DNA from: Flammula alnicola
Lineage: Eukaryota > Basidiomycota > Agaricomycetes > Agaricales > Strophariaceae
Length of the DNA: 25,688 nucleotides
Assembly (NCBI GenBank): GCA_015499995.1
Contig: JADNRV010000542.1
Coordinates: 1-25,688 of the forward strand
Direction of reading: 5' to 3'
In this document: in pieces, positions 9,270 through 19,600 of the stretch
Layout: every line of letters begins with the position of its first letter
Position numbering within the stretch: the stretch's first letter is position 1
Made by a program: the position numbers and the translations under genes
Notes under the pieces: generated by a model
Databases searched by the model: none
What the model was told of the DNA's origin: nothing
The model's input: the letters and a program-made list of their open reading frames with translations, nothing else

Positions 9270-10727
9270 AGAGTAGACTCGTGTGGTGATGTCGTTTTGG
9301 GTCTTCCCTGAGGAAGTCGTGTATCACTGCCGTGCAAGGGTGCCACTCGATGATCATGACTCGAGTTGTATCCTTAAACATCGACATGTTGGTACTATCC
9401 TTCGCAACATGTGTGATATCGCTCAAATAAACTGTTCGAGGTATACGCTGAACTGAGCATGTCACGATTAATTGCAATCGTTCAAAGAAAGACAAGTCCG
9501 GTGATAGATTCTCGTCCTGAGGAGGATAAAATTCTCACAGCCCTGGAAATAATAAGCTTGGGATGGGTGATGTCACCGTGATCCGCACACACCATGTCAT
9601 AAGGAGAAAGAAAATGCGGCTCATGAACACGTTCCCTCCTGCAGCCGCGCAATCCTCTATCAATTGTTGTTATCAGTGCATCAGAAAAAGAAAATCACAG
9701 CCATCGTTGACGATTCCCCGAGCCATCCCAACACGTTGTTTACATGCAGCACAAAAGAATATTTGTCCCCTGTTCGAAGTTTAAGGTACATCGAGGACCG
9801 GGTCCTATGTACTTTCTTTAGCTCTTCTACGGAGGAGTGGATGTCAATCCAACCCTCCCTGCATCTAGGTTCTTCCCGAACGGTGACCGGAGTGGCTGTG
9901 GATTACGGGCGCTTAAGCGCGAGGTGATTCAGATGCGCAGTCGTCCGTGTTTCTAATAGTTTACTGACAGTGCACCGCCATCTGTGGGCTTCAAATGATC
10001 GCCCACAGTCCTCTCAGTCTTCAAGGGCTTAAGTCCGACAGAATATGATCCCGACAAACCTCATGGTTTCGGCGTGCCGGAGAAAAATAATTTGCCTGTC
10101 GTGGGCGACGAGAGGACAAAAAAGGTGGGTTGACCTTACAGACTCCATGTATAAGAAAGTAATAGAATGAATGCGAATGTCCAAACGTTCAACGTTCAGG
10201 ATCTGTACCGCGATGAGATTGTCCCAGCACCTTTGTCCATCACAACGTTGCATTGACGGTTGCGTTGGGAGGACGATCCATTCCAAGTTTCCGGAGTCAC
10301 GCGTCACTTCGCTATGGAATTGATTGTACGAGCTAGAAGCGAGAAGCATGCTAGCCTCCCGTTCTCGAGGTACTGTAGCATTGTTCTTCTATAATTCAAC
10401 TTGGAAATCTTCATGAGGGCTTATTCCCGCCGTGCATATCTACTTAGCTATAACAACCACCGAACCGCCACCACTGCACACTCACTGTGAGACGGCCTGT
10501 GAGTCTGCATTTGGACCAGAGGGGACGCCCTCGCCTGCAGATACCGGTACTTAAGTCTTCGTTACGAATATATTATGAGTGTCAAAAGAGGCTGGGTGGA
10601 GGAGGCTCGTAACGTAATGCCTTCTCAATGTCCTCTGCGATATGCCCAAAACTTTCCCTATTCCCAAAGTTATCACTCTGTCCACATCAATCCGATTCAG
10701 GGGTCTCCCGCTCCTTGCGTGCTAAAA
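9270..10727. other. Long stretch without a supported gene
   Basis: About 1.45 kb. A 73-codon frame at 9563-9784 contains CCYQCIRKRK but lacks the Zn2Cys6 spacing. The minus-strand frames 9495-9211 and 10349-10029 have no recognised motif. No repeat larger than a few bases was seen. Confidence 0.4.
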
Positions 10728-10980
10728 TTTCTCCTGAAACCCCTCTACGGATACCTCATCAATCATGCACTGCACGATAAACTGGGCTCGGAGCGCGTGA
10801 TATACCACCGTGCAAGCTGGGCCTGGAATCATAGAGGCTGGAGGCGGATAGCCAAGCGCTGAAATTATGGATGCTGACTGGACTAAGCACGAGGGCTTGC
10901 CGGCGCCTGGTACTTAGAAGGGCGCGATGGTCTGGCAGCTGGCATTGCTCAACGATGGAGAATGTCGCGGTGACTCCAAT
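10728..10980 (+). repeat. ~260-bp dispersed repeat, copy B
   Basis: The plus-strand copy of the element that sits inside NACHT copy 2 (3529-3787, opposite strand). Boundaries by eye are TTTCTCCTGAAA and GACTCCAAT. It has several small indels relative to copy A. The 95-codon open frame that crosses its left end (10575-10862) is not conserved in frame with copy A and is not called as a gene. Confidence 0.7.
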
Positions 10981-11565
10981 ATTGACGTCCCCAAAGAAGA
11001 ATGTAGTAAATGTTGGACGGTAAATTAAGATCTATATCGCAGGTGTCACGAGTGGCTAGTCAATTGTGGGTCTTTTCAGGATTATTATCACAATGTGAAT
11101 CCATGTCATCGGTAGGAACTATTATGTAGCAAAATGACGAGACATGGACAGACATGGACACCATCATTTTGTAAAAAGCAAGCGTCTCTTCTGCTATTTT
11201 GCGCCTCCGTGATCACGGTGTCTGGCGAAAATGTATGCACGTCTCCGTGAGCGATCCATAGTTTAAAAAGTGAACACGCGCAAGCTTTGCCTCGGAAAAT
11301 TGCAGTTAACCGACGTCGTTCAATACATACGGGTGGTTAACAAAGTATATATACATACCCCGTTTATAATGATCGTTGGAGAAGGATCCTGCAGATCATT
11401 CCGCTGCCTTCAGTTCTTACCATTTTGGCGCATCAAGAGAATGTTCATGTGAGCGGTGAACCTGAAGATCTTTCCGATACAAAAACTGCATACAATCATA
11501 GCGGTTACTATCTTTTTGTCCAAGGGCGGGTATTTTCAAGTGTCGTGATCATACAGGAGCCGCAC
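10981..11565. other. Intergenic stretch downstream of the HPP gene
   Basis: No gene is supported. A small tandem of GACATGGACA (two copies) lies at about 11141-11160. Short plus-strand frames at 11270-11637 have no recognisable content, and the last of them overlaps the HPP stop codon antisense. Confidence 0.4.
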
Positions 11566-12363
11566 CTACGATTTCTTGGTCTTTCTCTCCCACACTGCTA
11601 TTCGACCCCGGGACAGCTGGCGGTGGTTGAGGTTTAGTAGGGGACTAGGCTTAAACCAAAAGACCGGATAACGACGCTGGATATTATTGATGATGAGGGC
11701 GACCGCGAGAGCCAACGTGGATGTCAGCAGAACCACTGGCAAATAATACCATCCGATATCCCTAATATCTGAGTTGACAGCAGCTAGGAGCGCCGTCGCA
11801 CCTACAAACACGAGAGGATGTCATATTGAGCCCATTACCCGTCTCCGTGAACTTGCGACTTGCCTGCTGGTGGATGTGTGGTGCCCGTGATTTGCATGAT
11901 CACTATTGACGTTGCGCATGACAGCGAACCCGCTAGCCAGAGCAAGCTCTGGAATCGCTCTTCCGTCGGGAGTAGGTGAAATAGCTTTGTGATACAGACT
12001 CCAGTAAGGGCGCCGAGAAAGTGACCGCCGAAGAGTGCCCGAGGTTGTGCTAGGGGCACATCTATCGCACCGTATATGAGAACAGCGGTAGCTCCCTAAA
12101 ATCCTGAATTGTGAACATATTACGACACCGAGATGAAGGTCGATATAACTTACATAACTGGCCACAATTGAAGGGACGCCTCGCTCGATGAAATAGTGTG
12201 CTTGCCCGAAAACAGCTTGGATGAGCGAGATCCCGCAAAAGGCACCAATGAAAGACCAAAGGTAGATTATATAGTCAGGTCGCTTTGGGACGGGTCCAGC
12301 GCGATATCCTAACCAACGACTAAGCACTTGTGGAAGTCGTGAGAGTCGGTTTGGCGACGACAT
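11566..12363 (-). CDS. HPP-family integral membrane protein
   Basis: Exons 12363-12154, 12095-11864 and 11801-11566 join in phase to give 225 residues, typical of the HPP family. N-terminal cytosolic stretch, then hydrophobic helices at about residues 34-52 (YLWSFIGAFCGISLIQAVF), 63-83, 90-108, 118-140 and 163-188. The family signature THPPAGATALLAAVNS spans the second splice junction. Family: small four- to five-helix membrane proteins; some plant and cyanobacterial members take part in nitrite transport, while the fungal role is not established. The second intron (11863-11802) is GC-AG with donor GCAAGT; the only GT alternative would leave a 37-nt intron and break the signature. The first intron (12153-12096) is GT-AG. 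An in-frame upstream Met at 12435 would add 24 unconserved-looking residues; I prefer 12363. It looks intact. Confidence 0.85.
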
Positions 12364-12593
12364 TTTGGCTTTGGTTGAGATCGACAGCTGGCACGGCGAG
12401 AAGGGAAATGAGCAAGGGGTCGGTCGAGTTTGCAAAGTATTTATGTCTTATGAGCATACCTTTCTAGTCCTGCCCCCAAATTCGCCAGGTTCTTGTATTC
12501 GTTGAGAGGTGAAAGATGAAAGGTCCGAGATTAGAGGAATCCACGAGAACCCCTCAGTCCTCGGAGCTACTTATGGCATGTTATGAGGATGTT

Positions 12594-13428
12594 TTCCAGA
12601 CGAACAGGCAAGCACTAACGGGTATCTGACACGTGATGGTGTTTTGTCTAATCAGGCCGACTACAGCTTGGCAAGGGCGATGCCATGGTCCGCCGCAGCG
12701 GGGGTCTTGTCAATTCAGCGTCGAGTCATCATCGATCGATTTTTCCATGGGTAAGGACGTCGGCGTATTGTTGATTGAATTGGGATATACAATATTTTCG
12801 GCGAGTGGTATGAGGTAAGATGAATGCAACAACTGCATAAACACATTATACACGTTATTGCTATTTTCACTAATGTGGGCACTTCGAAGTTTCAAAAATA
12901 AAGTTTGAATTGGTGGGGTGTTCGAAAAATCCTCCCACCTGGCGCCCACTGTGGTGCAGATGCCCGATGTCGTCATTTAAGATGACCAACTGCACACAGA
13001 CGTTGTCCGAGGTTTCCAAGAGAAGCAAAGGAAGCCGGAATGGGCAATGAAGAGCCCATTTATTCGGGCATGCTAGAGACGTGTGGATGATGGCCGCCGA
13101 GAGCGCCAGCACTTGACTGATCCAGTCAAAAGGCACCTAGATCGTCTCTATTTGGAAATTTCGGCGGTTCGGTAATTCGAGGCATCAAAGTGCGGCGATC
13201 AGTGTGGCGCCGTCTACTGCACATGCCAGCACCTACCTTCTCGAGAACACATTCATTCTGTCCCCCTTTGCGATATCCCTGGATAGTTTGTATTTAAGGA
13301 TCCGCTCCTGCGGGGGAAGGCTCGCTGCGCCATTCTAGTTGGTGGGCACAATTTTTAAATAGAATAAGTAATAAAGTTACAATTCAAATATTTCGAGGAT
13401 ATCTACGTAACACACCTGCGTCTATGAG
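12594..13428 (+). repeat. Left arm of 1.75-kb palindrome
   Basis: An 835-bp arm, the reverse complement of 13511-14344. From about 12634 to the inner end the arms are identical except for one G (GCGGGGGAA here, four G in the other arm, near 13311-13315). In the outermost 40 bp there are four differences, at 12601, 12619, 12627 and 12633. All are CG against TG or CA. The arm holds an 88-codon open frame on the minus strand (13136-12870), repeated in the other arm. It has a hydrophobic N-terminus (VLALSAAIIHTSLA) and no recognised family. Confidence 0.95.
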
Positions 13429-13510
13429 CCCTGTATGCTTCAAATCATATGATAAACATGACTATGAAGTATATGTGTTTGTATTCTTTTTTTCATGTTT
13501 TCCGTCTATG
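13429..13510. other. 82-bp spacer at the centre of the palindrome
   Basis: AT-rich, non-repeated loop between the two arms. It holds no feature apart from a run of T (about 13489-13495). Confidence 0.85.
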
Positions 13511-14344
13511 CTCATAGACGCAGGTGTGTTACGTAGATATCCTCGAAATATTTGAATTGTAACTTTATTACTTATTCTATTTAAAAATTGTGCCCACCAA
13601 CTAGAATGGCGCAGCGAGCCTTCCCCGCAGGAGCGGATCCTTAAATACAAACTATCCAGGGATATCGCAAAGGGGGACAGAATGAATGTGTTCTCGAGAA
13701 GGTAGGTGCTGGCATGTGCAGTAGACGGCGCCACACTGATCGCCGCACTTTGATGCCTCGAATTACCGAACCGCCGAAATTTCCAAATAGAGACGATCTA
13801 GGTGCCTTTTGACTGGATCAGTCAAGTGCTGGCGCTCTCGGCGGCCATCATCCACACGTCTCTAGCATGCCCGAATAAATGGGCTCTTCATTGCCCATTC
13901 CGGCTTCCTTTGCTTCTCTTGGAAACCTCGGACAACGTCTGTGTGCAGTTGGTCATCTTAAATGACGACATCGGGCATCTGCACCACAGTGGGCGCCAGG
14001 TGGGAGGATTTTTCGAACACCCCACCAATTCAAACTTTATTTTTGAAACTTCGAAGTGCCCACATTAGTGAAAATAGCAATAACGTGTATAATGTGTTTA
14101 TGCAGTTGTTGCATTCATCTTACCTCATACCACTCGCCGAAAATATTGTATATCCCAATTCAATCAACAATACGCCGACGTCCTTACCCATGGAAAAATC
14201 GATCGATGATGACTCGACGCTGAATTGACAAGACCCCCGCTGCGGCGGACCATGGCATCGCCCTTGCCAAGCTGTAGTCGGCCTGATTAGACAAAACACC
14301 ATCATGTGTCGGATACCCATTAGTGCTTGCCTGTTCATCTGGAA
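13511..14344 (-). repeat. Right arm of 1.75-kb palindrome
   Basis: An 834-bp arm complementary to 12594-13428. The outer flanks (GAGGATGTT on the left, GTATATGCA on the right) show no target-site duplication, and the arms have no obvious terminal inverted repeat of their own. The 88-codon frame is repeated here on the plus strand at 13802-14068. An RNA crossing the locus would fold into a hairpin of about 830 bp. Confidence 0.95.
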
Positions 14345-14951
14345 GTATATGCACTCCTACGACGTGAAGTGTGAAGTTTGATATGAAATAAGATGAGCAT
14401 ACACAGGGGAATTCTACCTACTAATTATCATGATTGTGAGTTGCAGCGACATTGTCCGTATCCCCTCCTCCTAAGCCTTGGTGCAATCATGAAATTACGC
14501 TGATCCACGACCATCATGAATATCGGAAAGCGCCGCCGAGCGACTTTTAAGACGACATCCACAGTGAATAGACTTATGCATTTAGATCGGGCTTGTTAGC
14601 GCATGAGATCACTTTTGTTTTATGGGATTAATTCGCATATTTTCATCTTAACCGCATGCCCATGCTATTGTGGCAATGTTTGTGTGCTACCGCCCAACCC
14701 TTAGTACTCCAGTCTCATGTCGACCTTGGCACTACAATGTTCGCATTGCTTCCAGGAGGCTCCGAAAGTCCCCATATCGACACGCGTGACTTTCGCAGCT
14801 GCCCTGTTATATTTTTGGAAGTTTCACGCTTGTCCGATTTCAGCGACATATTTGAAGTCCTTTTGGCTTGTGAGGATTTCGATAAATAGTCAGTATTCGT
14901 TAATTCAGATAATTCACCGCCTCTCCTTTTGCAAGGCTTAGTCTCTCCAAC
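14345..14951. other. Upstream region of the P450 gene
   Basis: About 600 bp between the palindrome and the P450 start. It is AT-rich near 14600-14650 and 14885-14930. The open frame 14656-14889 has no family features. No convincing TATA box could be placed. Confidence 0.4.
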
Positions 14952-16958
14952 ATGGAAGCCAAGACGTCCACTATTTTCGACCAGGGTGTCATGCTGCTTG
15001 CCAGGACCTCTGTGTTATCTGCAGTTATTTACCTCATCTCAAGACTGCTATATCACAGACCTCTTTCTGATGGGAAAGGCAACAATATCCCCCATGGACC
15101 CGTTGGCCTTCCTATTGTCGGTACGTATCAGATATCGTCCGAAGAGTAAGACTTTCCAATAGTTATTTTTTATTGGCAGGATCCTTTCCATTCCTTACAA
15201 AATATCCGGAGATTACACTCGACTATTGGGCGAAGAAGTTTGGCTCCTTATACTCGCTATGGCTCGGAAACCAACTTTTCATTATCATTTCCGACCCACA
15301 TATCGTGAAAGATCTGATGGTCACCAACGGGGCAGTGTTCTCATCGCGAAAGGAGATGTTCGTGAAGTCCCAAATTATATTTGCGGGGCGCGGCATCACG
15401 GCGACGCCTTACAACGATAGATGGTGAGTCCGAGGTTCCGTATGAGGTCTGTTCTAAATACATTGCTCCTAGGAGGAAACACCGGCGCTTATCAACGATA
15501 TGGCTTAACAAACCTGCAGTAGAAGGCTATACCTCTGTCCTCGATTATGAAGCCACCGTTCTTGTACAAGAGCTTTATCGCCATGGAAAGGGCGGCTTGC
15601 TTCCAATTAACCCGCAGCCACATGCGGGCCGGTGCTCTCTCAACAACATGCTAACCATCACATTCGGTACGCGAACCGAGAGCATTCAGCACCCTCTTGT
15701 TGGCCGAGCGCTTCAGCTGTCGCGGGAATTCATGTCAGTCCTTTTTTTGAGTTCTTATGACGCCTCGACCGACAAATGATAACAGGAATTGCACTGGACC
15801 AGTTTCTAACCTAATCGATTTTGTACCCATCCTTCAGAAGCTTCCCCATTACATGAAGGCACGGGGGAAGAAGTTGCACGCTGATCTGATCAGCACGTAT
15901 GGTGGAATGATTATCGAGATTGATGAGCGCATGAAACGGGGAGAAAATGTTCCTGACTGTCTCGTCAAGACCCTTCTTCAATCGCGAGAAGAAGAAGAGC
16001 TTGATCACCTGGACATGTCGATCCTATGCGCGGCGTTCATGATTGGGGGTGTTGAAACGGTGAGGAGAACTGCAAGCAATAATACGGCTTATTATGCTGA
16101 CTGAATTTGGGCCAGACTGCCTCGATTATGCAATGGTTCTCTGCACTAATTCCAGCATATCCCGAGATTCAAGCAAAGGCGCACGAGGAGCTCGACCGAG
16201 TCGTCGGCCGAGACCGACTTCCAACAGTTGACGACGAGAAAAACTTGCCATACATCCACGCGATAATAAAAGTGAGCAGCCTACATATTTTTACCCAGAT
16301 CCAGAAATTAAAATGGCACGAATGATAGGAAGTTGAGCGTTGCCACAACCCATTCTGGCTGGGAACACCCCACGTCAACTCTCAGGACTTCACTTACCGT
16401 GGACAATTTATTCCTAAAGACACGGTCCTCGTTCTGAATACTGTAAGTTGCCGCGGCGATCCCAATAGAACATCAAACTGACTGGTGCTAGTACACCATG
16501 CATCACGACCCACAAAGGCATCCTGACCCTCATAAATTTAATGTAAGCCACCACTCTGAGAACTGTGCCAGGATTTCTGTCATTTGACGAGTTGCATGAA
16601 AATAGCCGGAGCGATACATTGACGATCCCACCCTGTCGTCCGAGTCAGCTAATTTGGCGAACCCTATGGAACGGGATCACTGGATGTTTGGTGCTGGGTA
16701 AGTTCAAACTTGCAGCAGTCTTCCTCTAGCTAATTTCTTCCTTTAAGTCGTCGTATCTGCCCAGGAATGTGGGTTGCTGAACGCGAAGTTTTCCTTGTTA
16801 TCTCCCGTATGCTGTGGTCCTTTAATATGGAAGAAATACCTGGGGAGCCAATAGACTTGAAAGAGTACGACGGATTGTCTGGTCGATCACCAGTTCCCTT
16901 CCGTATCAGGATGGACCCTCGTCACGACAATGTGGAGAGAGTACTCGGAATCCTTTGA
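14952..16958 (+). CDS. Microsomal cytochrome P450 monooxygenase, nine exons, intact
   Basis: Exons 14952-15120, 15180-15423, 15473-15733, 15786-16059, 16116-16271, 16329-16442, 16492-16542, 16606-16697 and 16748-16958 join in phase (1572 nt, 523 residues). Order of landmarks: membrane anchor at about residues 13-34; proline hinge HGPVGLPIVG; C-helix WRKHR; I-helix oxygen-binding GGVETT, spanning the exon 4/5 junction; K-helix EVER (the ExxR pair); PERY; heme-binding loop FGAGRRICPG with the cysteine thiolate, split by the last intron. All catalytic landmarks are present, so it should be active: ER-anchored, using NADPH-P450 reductase. The substrate cannot be read from sequence. No other biosynthetic genes lie beside it, so a secondary-metabolite cluster is not evident. 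I cannot assign the CYP family securely. Confidence 0.93.
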
Positions 16959-17388
16959 AAGATGGCACGGAGGGATGATATATGCAACTTAGACTGTCAA
17001 TTATGTATATCCTTTGATATCTCGTGAAACCTCTTCAATAAATCTATTCGCGGCTGGCCGCTCAGTTTTATCGTAATACTTGCTCTGAATCCGTGACCAT
17101 TGAGAGGGCTGCAAGATGTAATTGCTGATGAGTTTTGACTGCATAATTGATACATCCATACTTGCAGAGGAATTTATATTTGTTGAACAACAAAGGGAGA
17201 CAAGTCGCATATCGTACACTTCGACATGACATTCAGCAAAAATAGAACACGAAGCACGGGCAGACATTACTCTGAGCCTCAGAATAATGTCTGCCATCAT
17301 ATATGATATAGAATCAGCGAACATTTAGTCGGGGTTGTCGGAATCAATACCGATCATAGAGAAGGCGATGAACTTACCCCGCGGTCAA
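16959..17388. other. Downstream of P450, no gene supported
   Basis: A 107-codon minus-strand frame (17324-17001) is present but has no recognised motif and no clear splice partners. It could be the 3' remainder of the F-box-like remnant that follows. Confidence 0.35.
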
Positions 17389-17921
17389 TCAATACTGTCT
17401 CTCCATTGACAAACCAGGATTCCAACGGGCGACCAGCATCGAAAGGGCATTCCGGAATGCGTTTATGATATCCTCGGATGCCTTGATTTCACGTAGGCGG
17501 GGTAATGCACCATCGGCAAGGTAAAGATGACCCGAAGCATTGGGGGCATGGATGCCACTGACGTCCATGTGAAGAACTTCGAGGGCAGGATGAGCTGAAA
17601 GAAATGAAGATGGGGCCACAGAAACTGCAGCGCAGGTTCGTTAGCGTAAGCGTTGTCTAGTTGGATCAGGCAAGGGACGTGTCCGAGAAGAAGTCCCTTG
17701 GGCTCTAGGGCCGCCAAGCGATCGCGGCGCAATGTAGGTCACTTCAAGGTACTAGACACATTGATTGAGGTTTGCGATACGAAAGGTTTGATGGAAAGAG
17801 GATACCTTGAGGTTGACGCATTCAAGATGCAACATCGCAGAGATACGAGCCAACTCGGGGTGCTTAGCAGAACCATAGCTGTGAGGCGTCGAACGGAACG
17901 CGACGCTCTCCATTTCGAGTA
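17389..17921 (-). pseudogene. F-box/LRR-like protein remnant
   Basis: On the minus strand, HPELARISAMLHLECVNLK is followed by a plausible intron (17805-17752) and YLEVTYIAP. Then come two frames that need a shift between them, LAALEPKGLLLGHVPCLIQL, and AHPALEVLHMDVSG followed by GALPRLREIKASEDIINAF. The last part, with its 'height ranked, then lists the residues of a leucine-rich repeat' style, is typical of basidiomycete F-box proteins, a hugely expanded family of ubiquitin-ligase adaptors. No F-box itself is visible and the frame is broken, so it is called a remnant. The family assignment rests on resemblance by eye. Confidence 0.45.
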
Positions 17922-17931
17922 GCTAAAGTTC

Positions 17932-18388
17932 GGGCATCGTTAGATGCCTTGAGAGCGAAGGAAGTATAACGATACCCACGGTGGTAGCGGGAATGCGAGC
18001 GCGTCACTCGTCTCGCTTTCCTCTGTCTCACTATCGCTCTCACTATGCTCAAATTGCAGGGTCAGACTCGGCAGATTGATGCCGTCTCTCGTCTCTCATT
18101 GACCTGTAGGTGCGACTGCAATCATCGTCAGCGAAATGAATAACTTCTTCTTATCTACTTGCGCATCGCATACCCATATTATTATTTTTGTCATGGTGAA
18201 CAACACTCTCCGCCTATGAGGTACACCCACTCGGAACGCACAGTCGCTTGAACACGTCAACGGTGCCGGTGAAGCACGAGCAGCTCGATAGGAAAGAGAT
18301 CGAGGTAAGTCACTTTAGTGGTTTTGCGAGAAGCTGGATGACTCACCAGTGAGAGCGAGCCCTCTCTCTGTCGACAACAAGCGAATGC
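17932..18388. other. Gap before the right inverted repeat
   Basis: No gene is supported. Short frames on both strands have no recognisable content. The last 30 bp before the repeat do not match the sequence inside the left repeat. Confidence 0.4.
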
Positions 18389-18455
18389 GGTGGTTAACAA
18401 AGTAACTTATTTTGCTAACTTATACCATACAAAATTAACTTAACTTAACTTATGG
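18389..18455. repeat. Right 67-bp inverted repeat
   Basis: The exact reverse complement of 1-67, with the inner boundary at GGTGGTTAAC. Perfect identity over all 67 visible bases means recent duplication, recent insertion or selection on the ends. It is directly followed on the outer side by an array of AAGTTAAGTT-type units. Confidence 0.9.
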
Positions 18456-18520
18456 CGGACAAGTTAAGTTGTCCCAGTTAAGTTCAAGTTAAGTCCAAGT
18501 CAAGTTCAAGTTAAGTGCGT
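18456..18520. repeat. AAGTTAAGTT subterminal array
   Basis: At least five degenerate copies of CAAGTTAAG(TT) follow the right inverted repeat outward (for example GACAAGTTAAGTTGTC and TTCAAGTTAAGTCC). The same style of unit recurs at about 25340-25490. Clustered short motifs near element ends are often transposase-binding sites. This could be the left end of the transposon carrying the gene at 19601-24868, the outer end of the element bounded by the 67-bp repeats, or both. Confidence 0.6.
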
Positions 18521-19600
18521 TTGCCGGGCCTCGCTACTTGCTGAAACTTGCGGAAAGACTTGCTCACTTGGAGCGTGCGGACTCCGTTTGGTCGTAGATA
18601 AGATGGCTTCAGGTAACTTCTCGGAGCTGTCAAGCGTCTGTCAAGTGTGAGAACTTAGAGTTACTAGTCACTAGTCACTCACTATCACCGCGGCATTTGC
18701 TGATACTTAAGTATCTCACGACGATGAAATGTTCTTCCTTCCCTCCCTCCCTCTCTCCCTCAGGCCGTCTTGAACGAACATGTCCTTTCTGTCAGCAGTT
18801 CAGCATAACTTTTTACCTTCCATTTTCGCAGAATTGAACGCACAAAGGTAAGTACATTTACGCAAACTCAGTAAGGCTTAACGGATGATCTGGTTGATCA
18901 CAGTTAAGATATCACGAGCGAACGCCATAAACTATCTGCCAAATGCGCGCACTATGAGTAGGTTCGCCTGCGGAATAAGGTGAGCTTTGAGTCAGGAGCT
19001 GGTTTGGCAGTGGATACTAATGCCAGAGATGACTGAATAGGTGCTTTTCGGTCTCACTATGACCTCGCGGTGGTTCTGTTAGCAGGTGCGATTACTTGTA
19101 TCATAGCACATCTAAGCAACATGCACTGATGCGAAGCTACCCAGTTGCCCAATTACTCAGTGTCCTTACCTTCATTGCACGCGATGCTGACAACGCACAT
19201 TTTTGTAACTCTGGCTACTCCCAAGAATGAAATGGGCTTTTTACGCTTAACTTTGGCTTCTTGTTCAAACCTCAGGATGCTAATGACGGAGCTCTCGCGC
19301 TTTGGGCCACCGCGCGTCACCTTCTGACTTCAACGATGAACGTTAGCCATCAGTCCTCCCCTTGCCAGCATTACAAGCGTCGCATATTCCGACGCGCTTT
19401 TCGCTTTCACTTCGATTATGGCCTTCATTGTCTATGGCCTTTTGGGTGTGTTAGGGCTCCCTGTGGGCGCGTTCCCAATGTGCTCGATCGTGATATCCGT
19501 TTTCAGTGTCGGAGGGCGATATACTTCCGTCCATGTGACTGATAGAAATGTTTTCGTTCAAATTTTGGGCCTGGAGACTCACAAATACTCCTTGCTTAGA
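18521..19600. other. Upstream region of the transposase gene
   Basis: About 1.1 kb with no supported coding exon. It holds a polypyrimidine run (about 18733-18761) and a small GTCACTAGTCACT duplication near 18666. An open frame leads into the transposase start from 19418 in the same frame, but its content is unlike the family, so it is left as leader or intron. Confidence 0.4.

Noticed and set aside
9563..9784. Possible zinc-cluster protein (CCYQCIRKRK)
   Set aside because: The cysteine spacing does not fit Zn2Cys6, there is no acidic or linker region, and no splice partner was found.
12364..12435. Upstream in-frame Met as the HPP start
   Set aside because: It adds 24 residues rich in Pro, Ser and Cys that do not look like the family N-terminus. 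The Met at 12363 is preferred, though not proven.
12594..14344. Palindrome as two inverted transposons with their own ends
   Set aside because: No terminal inverted repeats within each arm, no transposase and no target-site duplication could be seen.
14656..14941. Two overlapping frames upstream of the P450
   Set aside because: No family motif, and they overlap in different frames. They lie where the promoter should be.
19418..19600. Extending the transposase start to 19418
   Set aside because: The frame is open, but the added stretch is hydrophobic and unlike the Pro-rich start that follows MLRRLLNFFS at 19601. A leader or intron is more likely.
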